DNA of 64,000 nt from Rhizobium rhizogenes NBRC 13257. GTDB taxonomy: Bacteria; Pseudomonadota; Alphaproteobacteria; Rhizobiales; Rhizobiaceae. The notes beneath the pieces are model-generated. The model saw only the letters and a program-made list of their open reading frames with translations. It was not told the DNA's origin and did no database searches. Below, in pieces: positions 1 to 9,713 of the stretch (its first letter is position 1; each line of letters begins with the position of its first letter). The stretch spans positions 1 through 64,000 of the forward strand of contig NZ_BAYX01000001.1 in NCBI RefSeq assembly GCF_000696095.1. The letters run 5' to 3'. The position numbers and the translations under genes are program-made.

Positions 1-9
1 GGCGGAATT

Positions 10-86
10 TGGCGCACCCGACAGGATTCGAACCTGTGACCTTTGGAATCGGAATCCAACACTCTATCCAGCTGAGCTACGGGTGC
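10..86 (-). tRNA. tRNA-Arg (anticodon CCG)
   Basis: Read on the minus strand the segment folds as a full cloverleaf. The 7-bp acceptor stem pairs 80-86 with 14-20, and the T arm contains GGTTCGAATCC. A 5-bp anticodon stem encloses the loop TTCCGAT, so the anticodon is CCG (reads CGG, arginine). The 3' CCA is encoded at 10-12. It lies downstream of the xylG terminator and is probably transcribed on its own. Confidence 0.95.
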
Positions 87-194
87 ATGCCTGAGGCGGG
101 TTGACTCGCCTGTCCGATGGCAGGTTCTTAGCCTAGGAAGCGTTTGGCTTCAATGTGGAAAATGCGGGAAAGTGCAGATCGGTGCGATCAAATG

Positions 195-232
195 AAACAA
201 GGCCGCGAGCCCTTTGGGTCGCGGCCTTGTTT
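195..232 (-). terminator. Terminator after xylG
   Basis: A 14-bp perfect stem (195-208 with 219-232) with a 10-base loop. On the minus strand the stem ends in GTTTC and T-rich sequence, about 20 bases past the xylG stop codon. It closes the xylFHG operon. Confidence 0.8.
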
Positions 233-253
233 ATGGGGTGACAATGTTGCGGT

Positions 254-1036
<783 letters not shown>

Positions 1037-1051
1037 GGTTCAGAATTCCTT

Positions 1052-2380
1052 TTACTTGGCACGCGAGCGATAGACGATGTCGAGCCAGACAGCGACCACC
1101 AGGACAACGCCGACAACGACGTTCTGAATTGGCGTGTCGACATTTGCGAGACCCATGCCCGATTGTAGCGACTGCATGACCAGGGCGCCGAGCATGGCGC
1201 CGGCGATCGTGCCGCTGCCGCCTGCGAGCGACGTGCCGCCGATGACGGCGGCGGCGATGGTGAAGAGCTCGTAAGTCGTGCCCTGCGAGTTGACTGCCGA
1301 ATTCAGGCGGGCGGTCGAGATCGCGGCAGCGACGGCGGCAAGGAAGCCCATCAGCGCGAAGATCTTGATAATCACCCAACGGGTCTTGATGCCGGCGAGT
1401 TCGGCTGCTTCCGGATTGCCGCCGATCGCGAAGACATAGCGGCCGAAGCGCAGGCGGGTGGCGATGAAAGTCATCACGATGCCGATGAGCACGGCGATCA
1501 GAACCGGAACCGAGATACCATAGGGAATATCCAGGCCCGCATCCGGCCAGGTAATATTGTGTTCCGTGGCGTATCTCTTGGCGATGCCGACCGGCCAGTT
1601 ATAGCTGTTGAAGAGATAGACCGTGCCGAGCACCACGGCGGAGCCGAGGCAGCCCAGGAAATATTCCGCCCAAAGCGGCCGGCGCGGAAAGCCGAAACGC
1701 TTCCTCTGGCGGCGTGAGCCGACGATGCTGGCGACGATCATCAGGCAGGCGAACACGCCGACGACCCAGCTCCAGGTGGCGCCGATCGAGCCGGTGGCGC
1801 CGCTGCCGCCCATGATGACGAAGGTGGAGTCCATCGGCGCAACGGTCTGGCCGCTGGTGACATACCAGGCGAGACCGCGCCAGACGAGGAGGCCGCCGAG
1901 CGTGACGATGAAGGAGGGAACATTCATGAAGGCGGTGATCGCGCCCTGGAAGGCGCCGATGGCCGTGCCGATCGCCAGGCCGCAGAGGAGCGTGATGATC
2001 CAGGTCCAGGAACTGTCGAAGCCGAGATATTGCGGCAGCCACTTGGCCTGGATGACGCCCATGATCATGGCGACGAAGCCGAGCAGCGAGCCGACCGAAA
2101 GGTCGATATTGCGCGTGACGATGACCAGCACCATGCCGGTCGCCAGCACCGCGATTTCGCAGGTCTGCACCGAGAGGTTCCAGAGGTTTCTGGCCGTCAG
2201 GAATTCGCGGCCGTCGAAGACCCTGAGATAAAGATCGAAGCCGATCCAGATGATCAGCAGCGCTCCGATCATGCCGAGCAGGCGGGTATCGATTTCGGTG
2301 GCGCGCAGGAAGCGGGTAATTGCGCCGGCATCTGCGTTCCGGGGCCCGCTCGATGTGGTGGACTGTGTCATGTCGGCCAT
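1052..2380 (-). CDS. xylH: Sugar ABC transporter permease (XylH type)
   Basis: Inner-membrane permease of the xylose-type importer, 442 aa with many hydrophobic segments. It carries the CUT2 permease signature (NIDLSVGSLLGF) in the first third and GGNPEAAELAGI in the last third. It is longer than many BPD_transp_2 permeases. The extra length is a charged loop (RRQRKRFGFPRR) and a following membrane segment, as in E. coli XylH-type proteins. The second gene of the operon, it is separated from xylF by 289 bases holding a strong hairpin. The start could also be the ATG nine bases downstream. Confidence 0.87.
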   Translation of the reverse strand: MADMTQSTTSSGPRNADAGAITRFLRATEIDTRLLGMIGALLIIWIGFDLYLRVFDGREFLTARNLWNLSVQTCEIAVLATGMVLVIVTRNIDLSVGSLLGFVAMIMGVIQAKWLPQYLGFDSSWTWIITLLCGLAIGTAIGAFQGAITAFMNVPSFIVTLGGLLVWRGLAWYVTSGQTVAPMDSTFVIMGGSGATGSIGATWSWVVGVFACLMIVASIVGSRRQRKRFGFPRRPLWAEYFLGCLGSAVVLGTVYLFNSYNWPVGIAKRYATEHNITWPDAGLDIPYGISVPVLIAVLIGIVMTFIATRLRFGRYVFAIGGNPEAAELAGIKTRWVIIKIFALMGFLAAVAAAISTARLNSAVNSQGTTYELFTIAAAVIGGTSLAGGSGTIAGAMLGALVMQSLQSGMGLANVDTPIQNVVVGVVLVVAVWLDIVYRSRAK

Positions 2381-2601
2381 CGCTTTGCCGTTCTCCCTTT
2401 ATTGGGCGCGGCCTGCGATGCATTTGGGCTATCGCTGGCAACCGCGCCAATCTCAAAAATTCGTCATCGCAAGTCCTGCCGGTCTTCGTCCGGTCCCGAT
2501 GGCCGCCATCCGGCAAATCAACGGGTATGCGATGGCGTGGCACGCTGCGGGAAGCTCTGTCTCCAACTGCAAGGAAGAGTTGTTGGCCTCTCATCCGCAT
2601 T

Positions 2602-2633
2602 CGACGCCGCAACGGAAAGCCGCTGCGGCGTCG
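2602..2633 (-). promoter_or_regulatory. Intercistronic hairpin between xylF and xylH
   Basis: A perfect 10-bp GC-rich stem (2602-2611 with 2624-2633) around a 12-base loop, with no T run on either side. It lies 37 bases past the xylF stop codon inside the operon. It is more likely an mRNA 3'-end stabiliser or attenuator that keeps xylF transcript above xylHG than a full terminator. Confidence 0.55.
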
Positions 2634-2669
2634 ATGGTATCGTTGGATCAACCGTCCAAAGGTCGCCGT

Positions 2670-3710
2670 TTACTTGCAGGCTGCGACGGCGCCGGCCTTG
2701 ACGCCCTGGCAAGCTTCAGCCTTGGAGATCCAGCCGGCGTCGATGACGACGTTCAGATTGTCCTTGGTGATAGCGATCGGGGTCAGGAAGACCGACTTCA
2801 TGGCAACATGCTTCGGGCCGCCATTGAAGGTCTGGACGCCGTCGATCTGGTCCTGGGTCTTGCCACCGGCAAGAGAAAGGGCGATTTCAGCGGCGCGCTT
2901 GCCGAGTTCACGCGAGTCTTTCCAGATGGAAACGGTCTGCGTGCCGAGCGCGATGCGGTTGAGCGCAGCCTTGTCGGCGTCCTGGCCGGAAACCGGAACC
3001 GAACCGGCAAGACCCTGGGCGTCGAGAGCGGCAACGGCGCCGCCGGCGGTGCCGTCGTTGGAGGCGACGACCGCATCAACCTTGTTGTTGTTGGCGGTCA
3101 GGAACTGTTCCATGTTGCGCTGTGCGTTCTGCGGTAGCCAGCCGTCGGTGTAGGCCTCGCCGACATTCTTGATTTTGCCGGCGTCGATGGCGGGCTTCAG
3201 CACTTCGATCTGGCCGGAGAAGAGGAAGTCGGCGTTCGGGTCGGAAGACGAGCCCTTGATGAACACGTAGTTGCCTTCCGGCTTGGCCTTCAGGACTTCG
3301 CGAGCCTGCATGCGGCCCACTTCCTTGTTGTCGAAGGTGATGTAGAAGGCAGCCGGATTTTCGATCAGGCGGTCGTAGCCGACAACCGGAATGCCTTCGT
3401 CGGCAGCCTTTTCGACGGCCGGGCCGATGGCGTCGGAGTCCTGAGCGAGAATGATCAGCGCGTTGGCGCCCTGGGAAATCAGGGATTCAACGTCGGTCAG
3501 CTGCTTGGAAGCGGACGACTGCGCGTCAGCGGAAATATACTTGGCGCCGGCTGCTGCGAGTGCCTTCTTGATGGCGGCCTCGTCAGTCTTCCAACGCTCT
3601 TCCTGGAAGTTCGACCAGGAAACGCCAACGACGAGGTCCTTGGCAAAGGCTGCCGTCTGCATGGTCAAAACGATGGCCGCGCCCGCTGCCAGCTTGATAA
3701 AAGCTTTCAT
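2670..3710 (-). CDS. xylF: Periplasmic sugar-binding protein (D-xylose type)
   Basis: Solute-binding protein, 346 aa, that captures sugar in the periplasm for XylHG. A signal peptide ends near residue 23 (AAFA-KDL). The mature part is a type 1 periplasmic-binding (ribose-binding-like) fold; [29 protein letters not shown] and PVSGQDAD match the XylF family. A strong Shine-Dalgarno GGAGGG lies just before the ATG. It is the first gene of the operon, and its promoter region faces a ROK regulator. Xylose specificity is inferred from family resemblance. Confidence 0.88.
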   Translation of the reverse strand: MKAFIKLAAGAAIVLTMQTAAFAKDLVVGVSWSNFQEERWKTDEAAIKKALAAAGAKYISADAQSSASKQLTDVESLISQGANALIILAQDSDAIGPAVEKAADEGIPVVGYDRLIENPAAFYITFDNKEVGRMQAREVLKAKPEGNYVFIKGSSSDPNADFLFSGQIEVLKPAIDAGKIKNVGEAYTDGWLPQNAQRNMEQFLTANNNKVDAVVASNDGTAGGAVAALDAQGLAGSVPVSGQDADKAALNRIALGTQTVSIWKDSRELGKRAAEIALSLAGGKTQDQIDGVQTFNGGPKHVAMKSVFLTPIAITKDNLNVVIDAGWISKAEACQGVKAGAVAACK

Positions 3711-3797
3711 ATTACCCTCCCGAGTGAATGCGACCGCACGTATCCTGAAACTCCCGTCGGCCGCCGCGATAATGCTGACGAGAAAGGTTTCGCTTTT

Positions 3798-3846
3798 TTT
3801 CTCGACAGTCGAGAAATTTAGTGTCAGAGATTTTTTCGACTGTCAA
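3798..3846 (-). promoter_or_regulatory. xylF promoter with ROK-type operator
   Basis: Positions 3798-3816 are a perfect 19-bp palindrome with arms TTTCTCGAC and GTCGAGAAA around one base. On the minus strand a -35 hexamer TTGACA sits at 3841-3846, with a -10-like ACTAAA about 18 bases on. This puts the palindrome just downstream of the -10 region. The -35 overlaps a second partial copy of the half-site (TCGACTGTC). The layout fits repression by the divergent ROK protein; this is inference. Confidence 0.6.
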
Positions 3847-3933
3847 CACCCGCGTCTGCAGGTTTAATTGGCCGCTGGACAAGAGCCATCTGAAGATGCG
3901 AACAGGAGGGTGGAATGAGGGGGAGGCTTGTTG

Positions 3934-5211
3934 ATGCTGGCCAAATCGAGTACCGAATTGGTCCGTCAGAAGAACAGTGTTCTGGTGCTTGCGGCGCTGC
4001 GCCGCCATGGTCCTCTTGCCCATACAGAACTCTCTGATTTCACAAAGCTTTCATCCGCGACTGTGTCGGTCATCACTGCCGATCTGGAGCGGGCGCAGAT
4101 CATCGAGAAGGCGGAGCAGCAGGCCACGAGCGGCCGTGGCCGCCCGCGCGTGCTGTTCTCGCAGCGGCGCGATTGCGGTTATCTCATCGTCGTCATTATT
4201 TCATCCGATGCCGTGCAATATTCGCTTGTGGATTATGCCGGCCGGTTGATGGATCGTTTCATCGAGGAGAGGCCGCAGGATGTCTCCGGCGTCGGCTCCT
4301 TCGTGGCCGGTCTGCGGAATGCGCTCGACCGTATCGTTACCCGTTCGCGATTGTCGCGCGACAAGGTTCTGATGATCTCGATCAGCAGCAAAGGGCTGGT
4401 CGATGCGTCTGATCCGATACTGCGCTGGTCGCCCATCTTCGGGCGGGAAGAGATCGATTTCGCCGCGGTGCTGCGCGAGGACTGGCCGGCAAAGATCATC
4501 CTCGGCAACGAGACGCTGCTGGTCGCCGCCGCCGTCGGCCGGCAGGAAGAGAATGAGAAGGGCGCCGATTTCCGGGCGCTTGCCGCTCTATCGCTCGGTC
4601 ATAGCATCGGCCTCGGTATCGTGCGCCGCGGCGAGGAGGGCGTCCATCAGATATCGGCGCCGAATTTCGGGCATATGCTGCATCTGCCGGGAGGCGGCCT
4701 CTGTCGCTGTGGGTCGCGCGGCTGCATCGAGGCCTATGCCGGCTTCTACGCCATCCTGCGCTCGGCCTTCGACGTGCCGCTCGACACGATCCCCGCGAAA
4801 TTCGTGCCGGTCGCCGAACTCGACAAGATTGCAGCCAGCGCCCGTCAGGGCAGTCGCCGCAACATCCTCGCCTTTCGCCAGGCGGGACTGGCGCTGGGCA
4901 ACGGCCTGTCGCGCGTGCTCAGCCTGCATGAGAGCATGCCGATCGCCATCACCGGTCCCGGTGCGCGCTATTACGACCTGTTGCTGGAGGGTATTTCCGA
5001 GGGGTTGGCGGACTCGCATATCGTGCGTATGGAAGGCATGCCGGAATTGCGGGTCCTTGCCGACGAGCCGACGCTGGTCTTCGAAGGGCATCTCAACCGC
5101 GCGCTGACGATGATGGACAGCGACATCGTCAAAGCTGGCGTCGTAACGCCGGAAACACAAGATACTTCCGCCGGCCGATCAGCGGTCGGCGAAGTGACGC
5201 GGGCAAACTGA
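3934..5211 (+). CDS. xylR: ROK-family transcriptional regulator (XylR-like)
   Basis: Predicted repressor of the divergent xylFHG operon, 425 aa. The N-terminal winged helix-turn-helix lies at about residues 12-65. The C-terminal sugar-kinase-like ROK domain includes the zinc-binding motif CRCGSRGC followed by IEAYAG. The ATG at 3934 is chosen because GGAGG (3922-3926) stands 7 bases upstream; an in-frame TTG at 3928 would be only one base from it. A shared terminator with convergent idhA follows directly. Xylose as effector is inferred from position. Confidence 0.85.
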   Translation: MLAKSSTELVRQKNSVLVLAALRRHGPLAHTELSDFTKLSSATVSVITADLERAQIIEKAEQQATSGRGRPRVLFSQRRDCGYLIVVIISSDAVQYSLVDYAGRLMDRFIEERPQDVSGVGSFVAGLRNALDRIVTRSRLSRDKVLMISISSKGLVDASDPILRWSPIFGREEIDFAAVLREDWPAKIILGNETLLVAAAVGRQEENEKGADFRALAALSLGHSIGLGIVRRGEEGVHQISAPNFGHMLHLPGGGLCRCGSRGCIEAYAGFYAILRSAFDVPLDTIPAKFVPVAELDKIAASARQGSRRNILAFRQAGLALGNGLSRVLSLHESMPIAITGPGARYYDLLLEGISEGLADSHIVRMEGMPELRVLADEPTLVFEGHLNRALTMMDSDIVKAGVVTPETQDTSAGRSAVGEVTRAN

Positions 5212-5237
5212 AATGGCCGGGCGATAACCCGGCCATT
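5212..5237. terminator. Bidirectional terminator between xylR and idhA
   Basis: A perfect 10-bp stem AATGGCCGGG/CCCGGCCATT around a 6-base loop, between two convergent genes. It starts one base after the xylR stop codon and ends 26 bases before the idhA stop. Confidence 0.75.
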
Positions 5238-5263
5238 GTGATTCTGATGACGCTGGGCTGGTC

Positions 5264-6256
5264 TCAGGCGACCTTCACCAGTTTCCCTTCCTTGACGGAC
5301 TGCAGCGCTGCGTCTGCAAGCTGGAGTGCCGCGAGGCCATCGGCGCCCGATGGTGTGATTGCTACGCCCTTTTCGATCGCGGCGATGAAGCTGGCGATTT
5401 CGTTGGCGTAGGCTTCGGTGTAGCGAGTCATGAAGAAGTCATGCAGGGGCGGGCGGGTATAGCCTTCGCCATTGGCGACTTCGATCGAGAAGGGGCGCTG
5501 GTTTTCGGCGGCGACCATGCCCTTCGAGCCGTGGATTTCGATGCGCTGGTCGTAGCCATAGGTGGCGCGGCGGGAGTTGGAGATGATCGCTTGCTTGCCG
5601 GAGGCGGTCTGCAGGATGACGGAGACGCTGTCGTAGTCGCCGGCTTCCCCGATCGCCTTGTCCACCAGGACGGCGGCGGTGGCGGTGACGGCAACCGGCT
5701 CTTCACCGAGCAGGAAGCGGGCCATGTCGAAATCATGGATGGTCATGTCGCGGAAAATGCCGCCGGAACGCTTGATATAGTCGACCGGCGGGGCGCCCGG
5801 GTCGCGTGAGGTGATCGTTACCATCTCAACCGCGCCGATACGGCCCTCGTCGATGGCCTTCTTGACGGCCATGAAATGTGGATCGAAGCGACGGTTGAAG
5901 CCGACCATCAGCTTGCCCTTCACCTCATCGACCACCTTGATGCAGGCCTTGACGCGGGCGACATCGAGATCGACAGGCTTTTCGCAGAAGATGGCCTTGC
6001 CGGCGCGCGCGAAGCGCTCGATCAGATCGGCATGGGTGTCGGTCGGCGTGCAGATCACGACGGCGTCGATATCCTTGGCCGCCTCGATTGCCTCGATGGT
6101 GCGGACTTCGCAGCCATAGGCCGAAGCGATCGCATCCGCAGCGGCCGGAAACGCATCCGCCACCGCGACGAGCTTGGCGTTGGCATCGCCGCAGACGGCT
6201 TTCGCATGCACCTTGCCGATGCGTCCGGCGCCGAGAAGACCAAATCTGACAGTCAT
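5264..6256 (-). CDS. idhA: myo-Inositol 2-dehydrogenase (Gfo/Idh/MocA family)
   Basis: NAD-dependent oxidoreductase, 330 aa, predicted to oxidise myo-inositol to 2-keto-myo-inositol, the first step of inositol breakdown. The N-terminal Rossmann motif is GAGRIG. The family catalytic lysine is in CEKPVDL, and the second catalytic segment is DMTIHDFDMARFLLG. The start at 6256 is set by GGGAGG upstream; an upstream extension in the same frame lacks family resemblance. It is a single gene apart from other iol genes, as in several rhizobia. A GGAA-N6-TTCC palindrome lies upstream. Another sugar dehydrogenase of the family is the main alternative. Confidence 0.85.
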   Translation of the reverse strand: MTVRFGLLGAGRIGKVHAKAVCGDANAKLVAVADAFPAAADAIASAYGCEVRTIEAIEAAKDIDAVVICTPTDTHADLIERFARAGKAIFCEKPVDLDVARVKACIKVVDEVKGKLMVGFNRRFDPHFMAVKKAIDEGRIGAVEMVTITSRDPGAPPVDYIKRSGGIFRDMTIHDFDMARFLLGEEPVAVTATAAVLVDKAIGEAGDYDSVSVILQTASGKQAIISNSRRATYGYDQRIEIHGSKGMVAAENQRPFSIEVANGEGYTRPPLHDFFMTRYTEAYANEIASFIAAIEKGVAITPSGADGLAALQLADAALQSVKEGKLVKVA

Positions 6257-6299
6257 TTTTACCTCCCTGGATTCGGAACAAATGAACCGAATAAAAATC

Positions 6300-6323
6300 A
6301 AGATGGAATTTTCATTCCATCTT
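6300..6323 (-). promoter_or_regulatory. Predicted IolR operator upstream of idhA
   Basis: Perfect inverted repeat with 10-bp arms (6300-6309 and 6314-6323) and a 4-base centre. Its core is GGAA-N6-TTCC, the motif reported for the RpiR-type repressor IolR of Sinorhizobium meliloti. It lies 44 bases upstream of the idhA start. The iolR gene is not in this window. Confidence 0.65.
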
Positions 6324-6474
6324 CCGAAGGCGGCGTCAAGCCGCCAGCGTTTCACAATTTTAAAATTCACATTGCGAAAATGGCTTATCTTTGGACAGAC
6401 TTTTCCGAAACCGCTTCACAGTTTTCAAGATCATGCGCTAAAGACGGGATCTCTCCAACAGGTGAACGAGACCC

Positions 6475-6735
6475 ATGCAACTGATCGATCCCAACCATCC
6501 CGTCTACAAGCCGCTTTGGGTGCGGGTTCTGATCGTTGGCGTCTGCCTTGGCTGGGCGACGATCGAGGCATTCGGTCCGGAGCCGTTCTGGGCTGTTATC
6601 GTCGGCGGGCTCGGCCTCTACAGCGGCTGGGTATTGCTGTTGAACTTCAAGCCGGAGCCACCCAAGGCCGAGGTTGAAAGCATTGTTGCGGACGATCAGG
6701 ACGAAAACGACGAGCCGACTGACGAAAAGAAATAG
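6475..6735 (+). CDS. Small membrane protein of unknown function
   Basis: 86 aa. Two hydrophobic segments at about residues 15-33 and 37-57 are followed by a very acidic C-terminal tail (DDQDENDEPTDE). I do not recognise a functional family; it resembles small DUF-type inner-membrane proteins of rhizobia. Its stop codon abuts that of the convergent J-domain-like gene with no base between them. Confidence 0.7.
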   Translation: MQLIDPNHPVYKPLWVRVLIVGVCLGWATIEAFGPEPFWAVIVGGLGLYSGWVLLLNFKPEPPKAEVESIVADDQDENDEPTDEKK

Positions 6736-7185
6736 CTATCGCGCCAGACGCCGCAGGGCCTCGTCGATCAGTTGATTGGCGATCATCATGCGCGTGGTCG
6801 CCTGTTCGCGAAAGGGCGGGGCGACGCTGTCGGGATGATTGACCTTGGCGAAGGCGCGGCGTTTCTCGTGGAGAGACTGCAAGGTGCTTTGCGGGGAGAT
6901 CGCCAGATCCGTGGCTACCTCTTCCCTGGACGTCCGCGCCAAGTGATCCGGCATGACGGGTGGCTCCGGTTCTTTCGGCTCCGGCGACGGGATCTCATTG
7001 CCAAGATTGTCGAGATAGGCATCGTCCGGACGAGAGGACCCGGCCGGCTCGCCGCCGAGAACGGTTGCGACAAAACTGACGTTGAGACCGCGGATGCGAT
7101 GCGCCGCCTCATCCTTTGCCGATTTGTCGTCTTCCGTCTCGAGGCGATCGAGGACGGATTGAAACAGTGATTGCCCGAATAACAT
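6736..7185 (-). CDS. J-domain-like protein
   Basis: 149 aa. The C-terminal third looks like the second half of a J domain, with an HPD tripeptide in AKVNHPDSVAPPF between two helices, so it may contact a DnaK-type chaperone. The N-terminal two thirds are acidic and proline-rich without a recognised domain. The ATG at 7185 is preferred because TGGAGG lies 6 bases before it; an upstream ATG adds six residues without a good ribosome site. Partner and role are unknown. Confidence 0.65.
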   Translation of the reverse strand: MLFGQSLFQSVLDRLETEDDKSAKDEAAHRIRGLNVSFVATVLGGEPAGSSRPDDAYLDNLGNEIPSPEPKEPEPPVMPDHLARTSREEVATDLAISPQSTLQSLHEKRRAFAKVNHPDSVAPPFREQATTRMMIANQLIDEALRRLAR

Positions 7186-7263
7186 GCCTGCCTCCAGAGG
7201 CATCCTGGATAAGCGCGCAAGTTGGTGCGGAGCTTATGGCGGGTTGCCGATCATGGGCGGGGA

Positions 7264-8271
7264 TCATGCCAGAAGAAGATTCCGGCTTTCCTCCAGGATC
7301 ATGTCATGCAGCAGCCGGGCGCTCGGCGGCATGGCGCGTTCGCGGGCGGTGATCAGGCTGTAGGGCTTCACTTCGAGCTCGAAGTCGATCGGCAGGATGC
7401 AGGATTCGCCGGCTTTCGATGATTGCCCGCAGATGAATTGCGCCATGTCGAGCGCGATCGGGGCGATGGCGTCCGTCTTGCAGACGACGGCGAGCGTCAG
7501 TAGCAGCGACGACGTGTTGACGATGTTTTCCGGCAGGGGCACGCCGGCGGTGATGAAGATATCCTCCACCTTGCGCCGGAGCATCGTGCCGGGCGGCTGG
7601 AAGACCCAATCGTAGCCGGGCAGGTCCTCAAGACTGGCGACGCCTTTCTCCAAGAGTGGATGACCGTTGCGGACCACAAGACAGGCTTTCTCGACGCCGA
7701 TCTCATGGGAGGTGAACAGGCGTGGATTAAGCTCGTCCGGAATGCGGCTGATGATGAAGTCATGGCGGGCGGCGAGGAGTTCGCGCGCCAACACATTGCT
7801 GTTCTCCACCTCGATATTGATTTCGATACCCGGATAGGCGCGCGTCACGCGCTGGATCGCCGGCACGACGAGGCTGATTGCCGGGGCGGTGACGGCGCCC
7901 AGAAAGACGGAGCCGCCCTTGCCGGTTCTAAGCTCGCCGATCTCCCGGCTCGCCTCGCGCAATTCAAGCAGAATCTTGCGCGCCCGCTTGGCGAGCGCCA
8001 GTCCGAAGGGGGTCAGCACGACGCCGCGAGCCACCCGTTCGTAGAGCGGACTTTTGACAATCGACTCCATTTCGGACAGCATGCGCGAAGCCGCAGGTTG
8101 TGACATGTTCATGGACTCGGCGGCGGCGGAAATCTGCGCATGATCCTCGATCGTCACGATCATACGCAGGTGATTGAGCTTCAAACCGGCCTTGAGCAGG
8201 GTGTCGTCGCGAAAACTGTCCGAGTGAATCTCGATGCCTTCGCTCGAATAATCGTTATATATTTTCTCCAT
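7264..8271 (-). CDS. gbpR: LysR-type regulator GbpR
   Basis: 335-aa LysR-type activator. The N-terminal helix-turn-helix lies around QISAAAESMNMSQPAASRMLSEME, about 45 residues in; the substrate-binding domain follows. The divergent neighbour is chvE, which GbpR controls in Agrobacterium and Azospirillum in response to arabinose, galactose and fucose. The ATG at 8271 was taken; a TTG three codons upstream (8280), closer to AAGGGA, is an equal candidate. The 272-base gap to chvE holds two inverted repeats that could be its sites. Confidence 0.87.
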   Translation of the reverse strand: MEKIYNDYSSEGIEIHSDSFRDDTLLKAGLKLNHLRMIVTIEDHAQISAAAESMNMSQPAASRMLSEMESIVKSPLYERVARGVVLTPFGLALAKRARKILLELREASREIGELRTGKGGSVFLGAVTAPAISLVVPAIQRVTRAYPGIEINIEVENSNVLARELLAARHDFIISRIPDELNPRLFTSHEIGVEKACLVVRNGHPLLEKGVASLEDLPGYDWVFQPPGTMLRRKVEDIFITAGVPLPENIVNTSSLLLTLAVVCKTDAIAPIALDMAQFICGQSSKAGESCILPIDFELEVKPYSLITARERAMPPSARLLHDMILEESRNLLLA

Positions 8272-8320
8272 GGCGGCCAATTTTCCCTTTCGCCGGCAAA
8301 AAAGTACTATTTTTTAACAT

Positions 8321-8338
8321 TATACCAAATTCGGTATA
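8321..8338. promoter_or_regulatory. Inverted repeat in the gbpR-chvE gap
   Basis: TATACC and GGTATA arms (8321-8326, 8333-8338) around six bases. The site contains T-N11-A-like LysR spacing and lies in the shared regulatory region. It is a candidate GbpR site by position only. Confidence 0.45.
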
Positions 8339-8358
8339 TGTTTTGCCAGTTATTCTAT

Positions 8359-8380
8359 TTGACAGTTATACGAAATCGTA
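8359..8380 (+). promoter_or_regulatory. Candidate chvE promoter element with palindrome
   Basis: TTGACA at 8359-8364 is followed by the palindrome TACGA-AA-TCGTA at 8369-8380. The -10 expected 17 bases on (GAATTT) is poor, as is common for activator-dependent promoters. The resulting leader before chvE would be about 150 bases. Confidence 0.4.
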
Positions 8381-8543
8381 CGAATTTGCCCAGCGTGCGC
8401 CGGGTGCAGCTCATGCACGTGAGAGCGTGGAGGAGTTCTACTTCGTTTCTCACAACCAGAAGTAACTGTTCCTTCTACGGAACCTGCCGCAGTTTCGGGC
8501 GGGCATTTTTTGTCCGCCGCATTATTAAACAAGGGAGAGAGTA

Positions 8544-9608
8544 ATGAAGTCCATTATCTCATTGACGGCTGCCGCTGCTATCGGCGTCGCTATGTTTGTG
8601 GCGCCTGCCTTCGCGGCAGACAAAGGCACCGTTGGTATCGCCATGCCGACCAAGGCTTCGGCGCGCTGGATCGATGACGGCAACAACATCGTCAAGCAGC
8701 TCCAGGCTGCTGGCTACGGCACCGACCTTCAGTACGGCGACGACGATATTCCGAACCAGCTCTCGCAGGTCGAGAACATGGTTACCAAGGGCGACAAGGT
8801 TCTCGTCATTGCTGCGATCGACGGCACGACGCTGTCCGACGTTCTGCAGAAGGCGCATGATGCCGGCATCAAGGTCATCGCTTATGACCGCCTGATCCGC
8901 AACAGCGGCAATGTCGACTATTACGCTACGTTCGACAACTTCAAGGTTGGCGTTCTCCAGGCTAACTCGATCGTTGACGGCCTCGGCCTCAAGGATGGCA
9001 AGGGTCCGTTCAACATCGAACTCTTCGGCGGTTCGCCGGACGACAACAACGCCTTCTTCTTCTATGACGGTGCAATGTCTGTCCTGAAGCCTTACATCGA
9101 CAGCGGCAAGCTGGTCGTGAAGTCCGGCCAACAGGGCATGGACAAGGTCGGCACGCTGCGTTGGGATCCGGCAACGGCTCAGGCCCGCATGGACAACCTG
9201 CTCTCGGCTTACTACACCGATGCACATGTCGATGCCGTGCTGTCTCCGTATGACGGTCTCTCCATCGGCATCCTGTCTTCGCTCAAGGGCGTCGGCTACG
9301 GCACCGGCGGTCAGAAGCTGCCGATCGTTACCGGTCAGGACTCCGAAATTCCTTCGGTCAAGTCCATCATCGCTGGCGAACAGCACTCCACGATCTTCAA
9401 GGACACCCGTGACCTCGCAAAGGTTACCGTCGACATGGTCAACGCTCTGATGGAAGGCAAGACGCCGGAAGTCACCGACACCAAGACCTACGACAACGGC
9501 GTCAAGGTTGTTCCGTCCTACCTGCTGACCCCGGTCGCAGTCGACAAGACCAACTATGAGAAGGTTCTCGTCGAAGGCGGCTACTACAAGGCCGACCAGC
9601 TGAAGTAG
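8544..9608 (+). CDS. chvE: Periplasmic multi-sugar-binding protein ChvE
   Basis: 354-aa periplasmic binding protein with a signal peptide ending at about residue 24 (AFA-ADKG). The mature protein matches ChvE/SbpA closely, for example in [13 protein letters not shown] and [12 protein letters not shown]. In Agrobacterium ChvE binds arabinose, galactose, glucose and related sugars. It feeds the GguAB transporter and signals sugars to VirA; no virA is present here. It starts the gguABC gene block and is followed by a strong hairpin. The Shine-Dalgarno GGGAGAG precedes the ATG. Confidence 0.95.
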   Translation: MKSIISLTAAAAIGVAMFVAPAFAADKGTVGIAMPTKASARWIDDGNNIVKQLQAAGYGTDLQYGDDDIPNQLSQVENMVTKGDKVLVIAAIDGTTLSDVLQKAHDAGIKVIAYDRLIRNSGNVDYYATFDNFKVGVLQANSIVDGLGLKDGKGPFNIELFGGSPDDNNAFFFYDGAMSVLKPYIDSGKLVVKSGQQGMDKVGTLRWDPATAQARMDNLLSAYYTDAHVDAVLSPYDGLSIGILSSLKGVGYGTGGQKLPIVTGQDSEIPSVKSIIAGEQHSTIFKDTRDLAKVTVDMVNALMEGKTPEVTDTKTYDNGVKVVPSYLLTPVAVDKTNYEKVLVEGGYYKADQLK

Positions 9609-9624
9609 TCTTTCGATTTACCGA

Positions 9625-9652
9625 TCAGGGCCCGCCGCAAGACGGGCCCTGA
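9625..9652 (+). promoter_or_regulatory. Hairpin between chvE and gguA
   Basis: A perfect 10-bp stem TCAGGGCCCG/CGGGCCCTGA around an 8-base loop, 16 bases after the chvE stop codon. It has no T run. It probably stabilises or partly terminates the chvE message, allowing more binding protein than transporter. Confidence 0.6.
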
Positions 9653-9713
9653 CTCTGATATTTAAGACGGTCGTCCGGTCTGTTATGTTCGGCTGCGGCG
9701 TTGGATACAAAAC

